DNA from: G965218495 sp965262785
GTDB lineage: Bacteria; Bacteroidota; Rhodothermia; Rhodothermales; Bin80
Direction: 5' to 3'
DNA: 64,000 bases
NCBI GenBank assembly: GCA_965262785.1
Contig: OZ253559.1
Location: forward strand, 1,116,001 to 1,180,000
In this document: piece by piece, positions 1-9,699 of the stretch
How the letters are laid out: each line of letters begins with the position of its first letter
Numbering within the stretch: the first letter of the stretch is position 1
Position numbers and translations under genes: made by a program
Notes under the pieces: model-generated
Database searches by the model: none
Seen by the model: the letters and a program-made list of their open reading frames with translations, nothing else
Told to the model about the DNA's origin: nothing

Positions 1-2364
1 GGTCTTGTTGCCTAGGGCCGCATCAATCGAGTCTCGCACCGTAAATATCGACTTAGGGAACGTAAAACTAGTGCCAGGCAGCAGTCTGCGTAGGAGGACA
101 GTGCCATGACTATTCGCCGAGTACTTCTTCCCTGACCATACAGTCTTGTAGTTGAACTTGCTTTTCGTCCGTATTATGTCCCAGAATCCAGCTTTTGTAT
201 CGTGCTTCGCTACCAAACTCCCCCTTATCCCCTCGACGGTCTTACGCGCAAACACCCACTTTCGCTCCTGACCTGTTGCATCGATTGGATAGACCGCAAT
301 GGTTCCGTCCTCTTCTATGACATTCCTGCACCCTGGATGGAATTCGTCATCGCACACGTCCCCAAAACCCGCGATTTTCCCGAGGCGAATGTAGATCGGA
401 TAGAAGCAGTTCGCCGCATCTGTCCTCAGATGAGATCCCTTCGACACATCACGCAAAGGTCGGATATCTGGCGTAGATCGCGTCTGGAGACCGATAAAGG
501 TCCCCGTCTTCGGGAATACAAAGTATGCAAATTCATGTGTGTATGAGAAATTGGAACCCTGCTGCCCTGTCGCGTTGTGCACAACTGTAATGCAACTTTT
601 TTGGTGGTCGGGGTAGAGGCGGCTCAACAACTGTCCCAGGACTTCCTGCTCCACCTCGTCAATGGCTACTACGACTACGGCATCCGATGACATGAGGCTG
701 CGGGCCAATGAGATGCGGTTTTCCATCAGTGTCAACCAAGAGGAGTGCTTATATGTGTTTTTATAGGCAATTTCTGATGACTTAGCATTGTAGGGTGGGT
801 CGATGTAAGCCGTTTGCAATGAGGCCCGATATCGCTCTTGCAACAGGTTTAGTGCTTGCCAATTCTCACTCTTGATGGCCACCCCGTCCATCATGTCGTC
901 AATATTTTCCAACGCCCCGAGCAACTTGTCAACAAACCCCGAGTCGAAGTGCCGGGTATCCAGCAGGATCCCCGGATTGCGCTTCAGAAAACTGCGTCTG
1001 GCCGCCGGATCGGCACCGTTGGCGAATAGGAGGGTGTCGTCGTCACTTACACATCCCTGTGCGCACCACTCCTCCCACTGTGCGTCGCACTCCAGAACAC
1101 GGGAAACAAGTGCCTCCGAAACCAGCCCTGCTGCCACGCAGTACTGAATATCCACGACGAATTTTCGCTTTTCCCAAAGCATCTTCTGGAAACCCTCAAT
1201 CTGCGCGAGGAACTCGATGATGTTTCGGCCGACTTCGCGGATCACGCGCATCTTGTCGAGCCATGCATCGGCCCGCGCCTCGCCACCTGCCGCGAGCGAG
1301 CTAAGGCTAAGGACTTCAGACTTGAGATAGTATTCGAGTTCCCTTGTAAGAAATTCTTCAAGATCTCGGTGAACGAAGAAGTCCGAGGTCCTGCGGCGCG
1401 CGAAGCGGCAGGCGTGGTATGTGAAGAACGTTGGGGCGTCTTCGTCGCCGGCGTCACCTGCCCGGCGATCAAGCAGAGCCTTTGCCGCCTCCGGCACGGC
1501 CGCGAGTGCTTCGGGAATTGACGCTTCCGCTCGCTCGATGATGGCATCCTGCTGCCTGGTGCTGCCGAACTCCTTGACCTCGGCGTATTTGAGTGGGCGG
1601 TACTCAAATGGCATATCCAGGATGCGACCATATTCTTTCCAAGTCGCTCCTTCCGGCACCGGGAAGAAGAAGCGCTTCTGTCCCTGGACGTCGTTCTGTT
1701 CCACGTTCGCTGAGCGCAGGAAAAAGTGAACCGAGATGCCGGAGCGAGTCCGGTACTTGTAGTCCCTGAATTGCTCTACAGTCTTCACGTAGTACTGGTC
1801 GCGATTCGCCCAGTGGAAATGCACTTCTTCGCCATTGTAGGGAACGACATACGGATGCTCCCAGGAGTAACGGCGCTTCGGTACGAAGTCGCCGTCTTGG
1901 TAGTACCGACTGAAGAAGGTAAAGAGGTGGTTGTAGATGTCCCGCCGCACTTCTCCGGCCGATTCCGAGTGGCTTGCTCGCTTGCGCCACTTTGTGTACT
2001 TCTGCCCCAACGGGGTCTCTTGGTACTTTATGAGCTCACCGCTCGGAGCGATCGCGTCTTCTCCGAAGGCCTCGATTGCATCCTTTCGTGCTTCCTCGAA
2101 GCCACAGGAGCGCTCTGCCTCCGTTTGAATGGCTCCCTGAGCCACGGCTTCCTCTATCGCGCCAGGCAGCTCCCAGTCGATGTACCTGTCGATGACCCCG
2201 CGCTTGTGGTTCATGATCCGGTATATTCCGAAATCCAAGTCCGCACAGTCAAACTGGAAAAGCTCCCGCAGGAGCTCTTGGAATTTGGCCTGCTCGGCCG
2301 ATGGGGTAGTCGGCTTTTCCAAGGCCTTCCTTGGCGTCCATTTGGTGTGCAATACGGTTCGCAC
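1..2364 (-). CDS. Large adenine-specific DNA methyltransferase, 3' end beyond window
   Basis: One frame on the minus strand stays open from an in-frame stop at 2437-2439 down to position 1, so about 788 residues are visible and the C-terminus is missing. Motif IV of an amino-methyltransferase is clear as TAYIDPPYNAK (around 790-825). The N-terminal part reads FQFDCADLDFGIYRIMNHKR (about 2220-2290), typical of the large type III-Mod-like or DISARM-type single-chain N6-adenine methylases (about 900-1100 residues). There is no ATG near the start; GTG at 2364 or TTG at 2352 are the best starts. It probably modifies host DNA as the methylase of a restriction or phage-defence system, but no partner helicase or nuclease is inside the window. 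Family is fairly certain; system type is inference. Confidence 0.85.
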   Translation of the reverse strand, partial: MRTVLHTKWTPRKALEKPTTPSAEQAKFQELLRELFQFDCADLDFGIYRIMNHKRGVIDRYIDWELPGAIEEAVAQGAIQTEAERSCGFEEARKDAIEAFGEDAIAPSGELIKYQETPLGQKYTKWRKRASHSESAGEVRRDIYNHLFTFFSRYYQDGDFVPKRRYSWEHPYVVPYNGEEVHFHWANRDQYYVKTVEQFRDYKYRTRSGISVHFFLRSANVEQNDVQGQKRFFFPVPEGATWKEYGRILDMPFEYRPLKYAEVKEFGSTRQQDAIIERAEASIPEALAAVPEAAKALLDRRAGDAGDEDAPTFFTYHACRFARRRTSDFFVHRDLEEFLTRELEYYLKSEVLSLSSLAAGGEARADAWLDKMRVIREVGRNIIEFLAQIEGFQKMLWEKRKFVVDIQYCVAAGLVSEALVSRVLECDAQWEEWCAQGCVSDDDTLLFANGADPAARRSFLKRNPGILLDTRHFDSGFVDKLLGALENIDDMMDGVAIKSENWQALNLLQERYRASLQTAYIDPPYNAKSSEIAYKNTYKHSSWLTLMENRISLARSLMSSDAVVVVAIDEVEQEVLGQLLSRLYPDHQKSCITVVHNATGQQGSNFSYTHEFAYFVFPKTGTFIGLQTRSTPDIRPLRDVSKGSHLRTDAANCFYPIYIRLGKIAGFGDVCDDEFHPGCRNVIEEDGTIAVYPIDATGQERKWVFARKTVEGIRGSLVAKHDTKAGFWDIIRTKSKFNYKTVWSGKKYSANSHGTVLLRRLLPGTSFTFPKSIFTVRDSIDAALGNKT

Positions 2365-2368
2365 GGCT

Positions 2369-2743
2369 TTACCGTTTGGAACAAGGTCTGCGGTTAGGAA
2401 GAACCACCGGCAGGTCGGAGTCAGAACTCGTTGGAGTCATACCAAGGATTCTGGTCGAGAATACCGCCTCGGGCATTGTCACTGGTTGGGAGAAGGCGGG
2501 TTTCGTTCGAAGGTCTTGAGAGAGCCGGGCCTGCGGCTCGGCCATGACGCGTCCGTTGGCATCCACGAATTCCGTGTTGGAATTCATGCCGCGCAGCATG
2601 TCCAAATTGTCACCATTAAAGAGCGTGCGGTTGCACCAGTTCGGAGATTGCATGTGTATGGCAGACAAAGTGTCAATCGCGTGCGGGATAATTTTGCAAG
2701 AGGCTCCCTTTGTCACTATACTGCTTCCCGCACCAAATCGCAA
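2369..2743 (-). pseudogene. Scrap of a second DNA methylase N-terminus joined to unrelated sequence
   Basis: A 124-codon minus-strand ORF lies directly upstream of the large methyltransferase in another frame. Residues about 31-55 read MQSPNWCNRTLFNGDNLDML followed by RGMNS. This is the usual opening of a different, shorter family of site-specific DNA methylases, which normally continues at once into a DPPFN motif. Here the family signature stops after NSN and the remaining 70 residues resemble nothing I know. The break falls on a short perfect inverted repeat (2567-2573 and 2579-2585). I read it as a truncated, chimeric relic, possibly with its 3' end overlapping the start region of the next gene. 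Moderate confidence. Confidence 0.5.
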
Positions 2744-2820
2744 CGCTTCAATGGAGACTCCGATCCCCAGCAGGATACCGCTCGACGCGGAATCCCCCGG
2801 CCTTCTCCGATCCCAAAACG

Positions 2821-3170
2821 TCCGGCGGCGACGCCTGCAGCGCGTGTTCCCCTATCACATCGCCCTACAGCTCACGGCGGAGGCCGGACACCAGATCGAG
2901 GAGGCAAGCCAGCTGCTTGACTTGGCCCGCGGCGTGGTTGGCCACGGTGCCGTCCGGCGCGGACTTACGGTGGAGATCTCAAACACCTGCAAAGACTCGC
3001 GGCTCAAGAGCAGGAGGAAGACACATGACCACGCCCAACATTGACATGGACCGGGCCGGGCCGTCCGCTGATACTACGGTGCCCACCCCGTTAGGTCTCC
3101 ATCGCGGACTGGCCCGTCTACGAGGAATGTGCGGATCAGCTGGCGGTCAGGCCGAAGAGGAGGCCCAGGA
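2821..3170 (+). other. Unassigned stretch with two overlapping short ORFs
   Basis: Two plus-strand reading frames look weakly coding. One contains RVFPYHIALQLTAEAGHQIE and stops at about 3044. The other starts at ATG 3024 after a strong AGGAGG-type site and encodes about 49 residues ending just before the secreted-protein gene at 3171. I recognise neither. They may be remnants of genes that once accompanied the methylases. Confidence 0.25.
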
Positions 3171-3705
3171 ATGAAGGCAGTCGCTTTGGCGTTGGCGTTG
3201 CTGCTGTGCACGGCAGCAACGAGCAGCTACGGGCAACTCTCCGAGCCGCGCTGGTTTAGCGCTCCAGAAGAGAATGGGGAAGTCCGATGGATTGCTAAAT
3301 CCGCGGAAGATAGAGGAGATATAGGAAGGGGTGCCCTAGCCGTCGGATACAAAGGGAAGGCTTATGTAGACCTCCAGTATATGGCCTAGCCCGCTCCTCG
3401 GCGGTACCGCAGAGGCGAGAGCGAATGTAGGGGGCCGAGACTACACGATGACGGTGAAGCTCAGAGGGAAGGGACCCTACGGCCTAAACTACAAGGCTGA
3501 GTTGGCAGGACCTACTGATGACCCGCTGAACCCAGACTACGAGGGATTCCTTAAAGATCTTCATAGTGGAACCGTCTTGTTCGTCAAATTTGATTACGAT
3601 ACATGGCCACTGAGACATTTCAATCTCTTTGTGCACCTCAACGGTCTGAATAGCGCCCTGACGGAGCTCTGCAATCCGCCGTACCGGCCACCAGGTAAGC
3701 GATGA
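3171..3705 (+). pseudogene. Secreted protein of unknown function, frameshifted
   Basis: ATG 3171 is preceded by GGAGG and opens a classic signal peptide (MKAVALALALLLCTAATSSY, cleavage expected near GQL). The frame ends at TAG 3387-3389 after 72 codons. The +1 frame is open across that point and continues as GGRDYTMTVKLRGKGPYG to a stop at 3705. Both halves have ordinary protein-like composition, so the simplest reading is one secreted protein of about 175 residues broken by a single frameshift near 3380. No family recognised. Confidence 0.5.
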
Positions 3706-4119
3706 CCGGCGGAAATTCCATTCTCGCCGTCCTATGGGGCTTCGACGCTACCCTGCGCCGATGTGTGGGTCGACCTGCTTTGAGTCGGAACCGCCCTACG
3801 ATTCTTCACAGCGACCAGGGCGTGCAGTACACCAACGGTGAGATGGCTTCCATCTCGCTGGATGCCGACATCAAGAGCTCGATGAATGGTCGCGGTCGGT
3901 GCTGCGACAACTTCCTGATGGAGCGCCTCTGGCGTAGCGTTAATTATGAGGATGTGAACCTGAACTTGTACGCGACCCTGCACAAGGCGCGGGCCCGGCT
4001 GCAGGCCTACTTTCACCTACTACAACCATCAGCGTCCGCATCAAGGCCTAGCGCACCGCACACCGTATGCGGTGTACTCAGGCCTTCGAGGAGTCGACCA
4101 GACAGCGCAGCCAGCATGA
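3702..4119 (+). pseudogene. IS3-family transposase (OrfB) C-terminal relic
   Basis: From about 3786 the plus strand encodes the end of an IS3-type rve integrase domain: RPTILHSDQGVQYTNGEM carries the second catalytic Asp, and SMNGRGRCCDNFLMERLWRS contains the terminal DDE glutamate. Near 4015 the frame shifts and the typical tail YYNHQRPHQGLAHRTPYAVY continues in another frame to TGA at 4117-4119. The N-terminal two thirds, OrfA and both inverted repeats are missing. It is a dead fragment. Confidence 0.8.
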
Positions 4120-4320
4120 AAGTGGACGCTATACGCATCGGGGCAGCTTGGTTGCGCTCTTACCCGTCATCCAGGAGGCAATAATTCTGTAGCATGGGCG
4201 AAATCGTGTTCAACGATTGGGGTACACCTCACCTACGGAAAAATCGTTGTTTTTGGCACGTTGTTGTGCATATCGTTGCGATTGCTACGTAAAGGCAATT
4301 AGATTCCCACTATAGTTTGC

Positions 4321-5544
4321 ATGATGCTGGCAGTAAACCACGAGATCCTCGTTTGGGCACGCGAGACCGCAGGTCTGACGCGCCAAGAAGCTGTCAGGAA
4401 GATCGGCATATGCGATTCCCGGGGCATGACGGCCGTTGACAAGCTCACTGCACTGGAGCGCGGTGATAAAGATCCAACACGGCCTGTTTTGCTTAAGATG
4501 GCACGGCAATATCGCAGGCCGCTACTCACATTCTACTTGCCCCAGCCGCCGCGTACGGGGAACCGGGGCGCCGACTTTCGCACGATTTCTGGGGCGCAAT
4601 CCAACAAGATGATCCCCTTGGTCGATGCCCTCGTCCGCGATGTTCGGAGTCGCCAGAGCATGGTTCGAGCCGTGCTGGAAGCCGAGGACGAGGCTGGGCC
4701 CTTGCCGTTCGTGGGCGCTTTGAAAGAGCTCGAAGGTGTATCAGCAGGCACTGGTCAATCGTTACGCTGCGCCGTTGAGGCTCTGTATCAGGTGCTCGAT
4801 CTCGAACTACCCGCCCAGTACTACGCGCAGCCCAACTCAAGAGCAGCGTTCAAGCTGCTCCGATCCAAAGCCGAGGCGGCCGGTGTATTCGTCCTGCTCA
4901 AGGGGGACTTGGGAAGCTACCATACCGCCCTCCCTGTGGATGTCTTTCGTGGTTTCGTCATCGCTGACGATATCGCCCCGTTTGTGATCATCAACAACCA
5001 AGACTCGTCATCAGCTTGGTCTTTCACGCTCTTACATGAACTGGTCCACCTGCTGCTTGGCCAGACTGGCATCAGCGGAAATTATTCAGAGACGGCAAGC
5101 GAGGTATTCTGCAACACCGTCGCTTCGGCGTGTATGCTGCCGGCAGAGGAACTCGAACAGATCAGTATCGAACCAAATCAGGACATCACCGAACAGGAAC
5201 AGCATATTAGCTCGTTTGCCCAGCGTCGAAATCTGAGTCACACGATGGTCGCCTACCGACTCCTGCGCTCCGGGAGCATCGATCAGCCAGCCTTTAACCA
5301 CCTCCGTGCCCGCTTCATCGAACGGTGGAAGCTCGAGCGCGAGAATCGACGCGAATCAACTCGCGAATCGTCTGGCGGCCCTAGTTACTACGTTGTTCGG
5401 CGCCACAGAGTCGGAGCGGCGCTGTTGTCGCTGACTGGGCGTATGATGGGCTCCGGTGCGCTGTCCACGACCAAGGCTGCAAAAATCTTGGGTGTCAAGC
5501 CCGCGCAGGTGGGCACAATGCTGCACTCCTCCAAGAATCTGTAG
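4321..5544 (+). CDS. XRE-type regulator with ImmA/IrrE zinc-metallopeptidase domain
   Basis: The 407-residue protein combines an N-terminal helix-turn-helix region (about residues 5-65, ILVWARETAGLTRQEAVRK) with a C-terminal ImmA/IrrE (DUF955-type) domain. The zinc motif is HELVH at residues 239-243, with a downstream ETASEVFCNTVAS helix as expected for the third ligand. Proteins of this class act as DNA-binding regulators or antitoxins that can be proteolytically active. It sits 10 bp upstream of a DUF4411 PIN-like gene, and this pair is a recurrent toxin-antitoxin-like arrangement. The roughly 200 bp before it (4120-4320) should hold the promoter. ATG 4324 is an alternative start. Confidence 0.85.
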   Translation: MMLAVNHEILVWARETAGLTRQEAVRKIGICDSRGMTAVDKLTALERGDKDPTRPVLLKMARQYRRPLLTFYLPQPPRTGNRGADFRTISGAQSNKMIPLVDALVRDVRSRQSMVRAVLEAEDEAGPLPFVGALKELEGVSAGTGQSLRCAVEALYQVLDLELPAQYYAQPNSRAAFKLLRSKAEAAGVFVLLKGDLGSYHTALPVDVFRGFVIADDIAPFVIINNQDSSSAWSFTLLHELVHLLLGQTGISGNYSETASEVFCNTVASACMLPAEELEQISIEPNQDITEQEQHISSFAQRRNLSHTMVAYRLLRSGSIDQPAFNHLRARFIERWKLERENRRESTRESSGGPSYYVVRRHRVGAALLSLTGRMMGSGALSTTKAAKILGVKPAQVGTMLHSSKNL

Positions 5545-5554
5545 GCATCCGTGC

Positions 5555-6067
5555 ATGCTCTACCTGCTCGACGCCAACGTCCTAATCGACGCAAATCGCG
5601 ACTATTACCCGATTGAACGGGTTCCCGAGTTCTGGGACTGGCTCGCTGACTGTGCAGTCAACCAGCAAACGAAGATTCCGTTGGAGATGTATGAAGAGGT
5701 TATTGAGGGAAGGCCAGATCAGCTCACATGTTGGCTGAAGCAAAAGAAGAGCACGATCGTACTTGATGAGAACGTTGACAGAGGACTCATCGCCCAAGTG
5801 ATGGCATGCTACGGGTCAGATTTGAACGACGAGGATATAAGGAAGCTTGGCCGAGACCCATTCCTGATCGCCTGCGCCCTCCGCGACCCCACGCAACGCT
5901 TTGTTGTTACCACTGAGGTCTCGAAGCCGAAGAGAATAGGCGCAAATCGCCACATCCCCGACGTGTGTTGGGATCTAGAGCTACGTTGCTGCAACACCTT
6001 TGAGTTCATCAGGACACTTAACTTCAGGACCGCTTGGCGGATTCAAGGCGGTGGGAACATGGCGTAG
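5555..6067 (+). CDS. DUF4411-family PIN-like toxin
   Basis: Starting at ATG 5555 the product begins MLYLLDANVLIDANRDYY, the first strand and acidic residue (D6) of a PIN-like nuclease fold. The conserved EMYEEVIEG segment and DPFLIACALRDP (second acidic cluster) follow, the pattern of DUF4411 proteins (about 160-170 residues; here 170). An in-frame ORF extends further upstream, but the start at 5555 matches the family. It follows the XRE-ImmA gene closely and is presumably co-transcribed; the likely role is a regulated RNase toxin. Target and regulation are inferred from family context only. Confidence 0.8.
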   Translation: MLYLLDANVLIDANRDYYPIERVPEFWDWLADCAVNQQTKIPLEMYEEVIEGRPDQLTCWLKQKKSTIVLDENVDRGLIAQVMACYGSDLNDEDIRKLGRDPFLIACALRDPTQRFVVTTEVSKPKRIGANRHIPDVCWDLELRCCNTFEFIRTLNFRTAWRIQGGGNMA

Positions 6068-6491
6068 GAGCTATCAAGTACGCTGCGTCAATCCCCTTGC
6101 ATTGGTAGAGGGCATTGCCAGCCGATTCAACGTGTACTCACGACTCCTGAGCAGATTGCCTATCAGTGCGCCTCCCCCTAGTCAACTCTCCTACGTAATT
6201 TCCCAAGTAAAACACCTGTGGATGGAGGCGTTCTCACAAGGATTTGCGGGCAAATGTCGAGTGGGAGTCACACTAGTTGGTAAGGCGGATCCCCTCAAAT
6301 TGCCCTCAAACATGCTTCAATTTGAAAGTACAACGAAAGGACCGCGGCCATGTCTCCGATCGGCGCCATGCCACGCATTGAAATACAACCCGCCAGAAAT
6401 CCGGCAATATTGCGCGGGAACTGCTTAAATTCCAGCTTTCCGTTTCGCAACGTGCGGAGTGGCAATCAGAGACGCAGCTCAATACACGATT
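6068..6491 (+). other. Intergenic region, no supported gene
   Basis: About 420 bp without a convincing reading frame. It contains a perfect 8-bp inverted repeat (TCAAATTG at 6295-6302, CAATTTGA at 6318-6325) with a 15-nt loop. Its position before the sugar dehydrogenase gene would suit an operator, or a terminator for the toxin gene, but it lacks a T-run. Confidence 0.3.
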
Positions 6492-7217
6492 ATGTCTACA
6501 TCCAAGTGGCTTTTCATGGTCCCCGTGCTTCTTGCCGGTACCCATTCACCAGACCTGCCTCTGGAGAAAATCAAGCTTCCCGATGGCTTCAAGATAGAGG
6601 TCTTTTCAGATGAGGTACCCAATGCCCGCCAGCTGGCTGTGGCGTCAGGCGGCACCGTGTTTGTCGGCTCTCGCCGAGGCGGCAAGGTGCATGCCGTTGT
6701 GGACCGCGACGGTGACTACAAGGCGGACGAGGTCCTGGTCATCGCAGAAGATCTTACCATGCCGTCAGGGCTAGCGATCCACGAGGGGGACCTATATGTG
6801 GCAGCGGTTAGCAGAATTTTGCGCTACGACGACATTGAGGCCAACCTGACGAATCCGCCAGAGCCCGTAGTGGTGGTTGATGACTTGCCGAGTGACAGGA
6901 TGCACGGATGGAAATTCATCTCATTCGGCCCCGATGGCCTGTTATACGTTCCGGTTGGCACCCCGTGCAACACATGCGAGCGCCCCGACCCGTATGCCAC
7001 TGTGCTACGAATGAACAAAGATGGCAGCGGCCGAGAGGTCTATGCGCGCGGCATTCGTAACTCTGTGGGATTCGATTGGCACCCGGTCACTGGTGACCTG
7101 TGGATTACCGACAATGGGAGGGACAACATCAGCTCGGATCCGGCCATCACGGACGAGCTGCCATCCTGTGAGCTAAATCATGCGCCGGAGCCGGGTATGC
7201 ACTTCGGCTACCCCTAC

Positions 7218-9304
7218 GGAAGTTTGTCACTTTTGCCGAGGGACGAGGTGTGGGCACGGTTAAAATAGGCGACTTTAACTCGATTATCATCTAGTACTCA
7301 TAGGGTTTATAACCGTTATTATTGATGAAGTCTGTTGTAGTGCTATTTTAGTGTTATTCATCAATACTTCACACAGGCAACGCCCCCACCCGCTATATTG
7401 GGCGCAGGCCAATACGACTGCGCCGTGTACATCCGCAGGAGAGTCTACAAGCTCAAAGATGCAACGCAACGCACCGGATACGGACTGCTCGAATGCCGAC
7501 GTGTCAATGGCCAGCCCAATCAAAAAACCATCCTGAACCTTGGACAGGACTTTGACATTGCCGAAGCCGACTGGCCCACCGTAACCAAGCGGGTTGAGCT
7601 GGCACTGCGCGGACAGCGCGCACTACCGCTGGAGGATGAGAAGATCGAATGCGCCGTGGACGAGATCGTGCGCCGGCTGCGTGAGAAGGACTACGATGTG
7701 GACGCCGGACGCGACGACCGCGACGCCATCATTACCGACGCAGTGCATCATCCGGATACACGCACGGTCGGCGGCGAGCGCGTATGCCTGCAAGCCTTGG
7801 AGCAACTCGGCTTCACGGCGCTGCTACGCGCGCTGGGCATGCGAGAAGATGCTATTCGCATGGCCCTGGTTCTGGTGGTTGGGCGCATGTTGTCGCCCGG
7901 AAGTGAGGCGCATACGTACCAGTGGATGATGAAGGCCTCCGCCATTTTGGAGCTGGTGCAGCTGGAGGCCCCGTGCGCAAGTACGCTGTACCGGGTAGGC
8001 GATCGGCTGTATGCGCTGCGCGAAGCGCTTATGGACGGACTCTATGGCAATGCGCAGCGGCTGTTGGGCTTTAGTGAGACGCTCATCTTGTATGATCTGA
8101 CCAACACATTCTACACGGGTCGCAAGAAAGGCGCGCTCCTGGCGTATGGACGAAGCAAGGAAAAGCGATCGGATTGTCCGTTGGTGACGTTGGCCTTAAT
8201 GCTGGACGCGTCCGGCTTTGTGCGTGGCGCAGCCGTCCTTGCTGGCAATGCCAGCGAACCAAAGACGCTTCAACAGGCCATGGAGCGGCTCAATGGCGCT
8301 CGTGCGACCGTCATCATGGACGCGGGCATAGCCACGCGCGCCAATGTGGCGTACTTGCGGTCGAAGGGACTGGATTGGATCTGTGTGCAGCGCACGCAGG
8401 CGCCGCCACCCCCTGAACGCGCGCCGGAGGAGTGCTGGAATACACAAAGCGGGGTCTCCATCAAAGCCTGGCGCCTGGAGCAGCAAGAGGGAACGCTGCA
8501 AGTCTACCTGCATAGCGAGGCACGCAAGGCCACCGGTGATCGCATACTGAACACCAGGCGCGCAAAGTTCGAGGCTGCGCTGAAAACCCTGCACGAGGGA
8601 CTCTCCAAGCCCCGCTGCGTCAAGGAATACGACAAGGTGCAACGCAGACTCGGTCGCGAGCTCGAAAGGCATAAGCGCGTCTCGTACCAGTACAAGATCG
8701 ATGTCTTGCGCAAAAAGGACAGTACGCACGCGAAGGCGGTCACCTTTACGCACCTGTCTGCGTTTGAGCAGCAGACGCAAGCATCGGGCGGCTACATCCT
8801 GCATACCAGCCACACGGACTGGTCTGCCTCGCAAATCGCACGCACATACTGGAAGCTTGCAGACATCGAGCGCACGTTTCGTTCGCTGAAGTCCGAGTTG
8901 GGCATGCGTCCCCTATACCACAGCAAGGATGAGCGCATCCGGACACACATCTTCCTCTCGGTACTGGCCTATCAGGCGGTGCAACTCATTCGCACGAAGC
9001 TGAAGCAGTATGACCTCCACAGCAGCTGGACCACGCTGCAGTTTGAGCTGAACCGGTGGCACCGGATCACGACCGTATTGCCAACAGACCGGCGCTCCTG
9101 CATTCTGTTGAAGAAGGATGCAGACCAAGGTCCGCTCCAGCGCCAGATCGCCATGATTATGGGCCTCAAGCCTCACAACTACACCTACAAGGCGCACACA
9201 AAACGACCCTGAAATGGTAGTGCTATAGAAAAAGACAGTTTTCGTAAGTGACTGTCTGAAGGGTACTTACTGGCTCTTGGAAAAAATAAAGTGACAAAGT
9301 TCCG
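7218..9304 (+). mobile_element. IS1634-family insertion sequence (copy 1), complete
   Basis: The element is 2087 bp. The ends share the inverted repeat TTTGTCACTTT (left about 7223-7233; right, read on the minus strand, from about 9300 downward), extended outward to GGAA on both sides. It is flanked by a 5-bp direct repeat CCTAC at 7213-7217 and 9305-9309. It carries a single transposase gene. Confidence 0.85.
7425..9212 (+). CDS. IS1634-family DDE transposase
   Basis: The frame is open from TTG 7398, but GTG 7425 gives the family-typical start (MYIRRRVYKLKDATQRTGYG) and 595 residues. Catalytic centre: first Asp in LILYDLTNTFYTG, second in TVIMDAGIA, and the glutamate in LADIERTFRSLK, where E and K are spaced as in the E-(6)-K part of the IS4-group YREK motif. 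It would cut and paste its own element. No disrupting stops or frameshifts are visible, so it may be active. Confidence 0.9.
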   Translation: MYIRRRVYKLKDATQRTGYGLLECRRVNGQPNQKTILNLGQDFDIAEADWPTVTKRVELALRGQRALPLEDEKIECAVDEIVRRLREKDYDVDAGRDDRDAIITDAVHHPDTRTVGGERVCLQALEQLGFTALLRALGMREDAIRMALVLVVGRMLSPGSEAHTYQWMMKASAILELVQLEAPCASTLYRVGDRLYALREALMDGLYGNAQRLLGFSETLILYDLTNTFYTGRKKGALLAYGRSKEKRSDCPLVTLALMLDASGFVRGAAVLAGNASEPKTLQQAMERLNGARATVIMDAGIATRANVAYLRSKGLDWICVQRTQAPPPPERAPEECWNTQSGVSIKAWRLEQQEGTLQVYLHSEARKATGDRILNTRRAKFEAALKTLHEGLSKPRCVKEYDKVQRRLGRELERHKRVSYQYKIDVLRKKDSTHAKAVTFTHLSAFEQQTQASGGYILHTSHTDWSASQIARTYWKLADIERTFRSLKSELGMRPLYHSKDERIRTHIFLSVLAYQAVQLIRTKLKQYDLHSSWTTLQFELNRWHRITTVLPTDRRSCILLKKDADQGPLQRQIAMIMGLKPHNYTYKAHTKRP

Positions 9305-9699
9305 CCTACTACCACCAGGGAGATACGCCTGATCCTGAGTTTGGCGAAAGCCGCAGCGCTGACGACTTTCATGTGCCTGCCATTCTGCTTGGCCCGCACG
9401 TGGCGCCGCTGGGCATTGAGTTTTATGAGGGGGCGATGTTTCCTGAAACTTACAAGCACCAAGCGTTCATTGCGGAGCACGGGTCTTGGAACCGTAGGGA
9501 GAAGATCGGATACCGCGTCAAGCTGGTGCACTTTGACGAAGCAGGCATGACGACTGGCCAAGAAGTATTCGCAAAAGGGTGGCTTGATGGCCAAGAGGCC
9601 TGGGGACGACCCGTGGATCTGGAAACTCTTCCGGATGGCTCGCTGCTGATCTCCGACGATCAGGCGGACGCGATCTACCGAATCACCTACCAGCAGTAG

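Larger units (their letters stand above)
6492..9699 (+). pseudogene. PQQ-type sugar/sorbosone dehydrogenase, split by an IS1634-family insertion
   Basis: The 5' part (6492-7217) encodes an exported beta-propeller dehydrogenase: a short signal-like N-terminus, LPDGFKIEVFSDEVPNARQL, then RMHGWKFISFGPDGLLYVPV and FDWHPVTGDLWITDNGRDN, hallmarks of soluble glucose/sorbosone dehydrogenases. It stops at HFGYPY. The 3' part resumes at 9305 with YHQGDTPDPEFGESRSADDF and ends ...ISDDQADAIYRITYQQ at 9699. Removing 7218-9304 plus one CCTAC copy restores GYPYYHQG in frame. The gene is therefore an otherwise sound, recently inactivated enzyme of about 370 residues, normally oxidising sugars in the periplasm with PQQ. 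Confidence 0.85.

Noticed and set aside
1604..2397. Long plus- and minus-strand frames (for example 1726-2397 plus) overlapping the methyltransferase
   Set aside because: They are antisense or shifted shadows of the large methyltransferase frame, with Arg/Ser/Leu-rich composition and no motifs.
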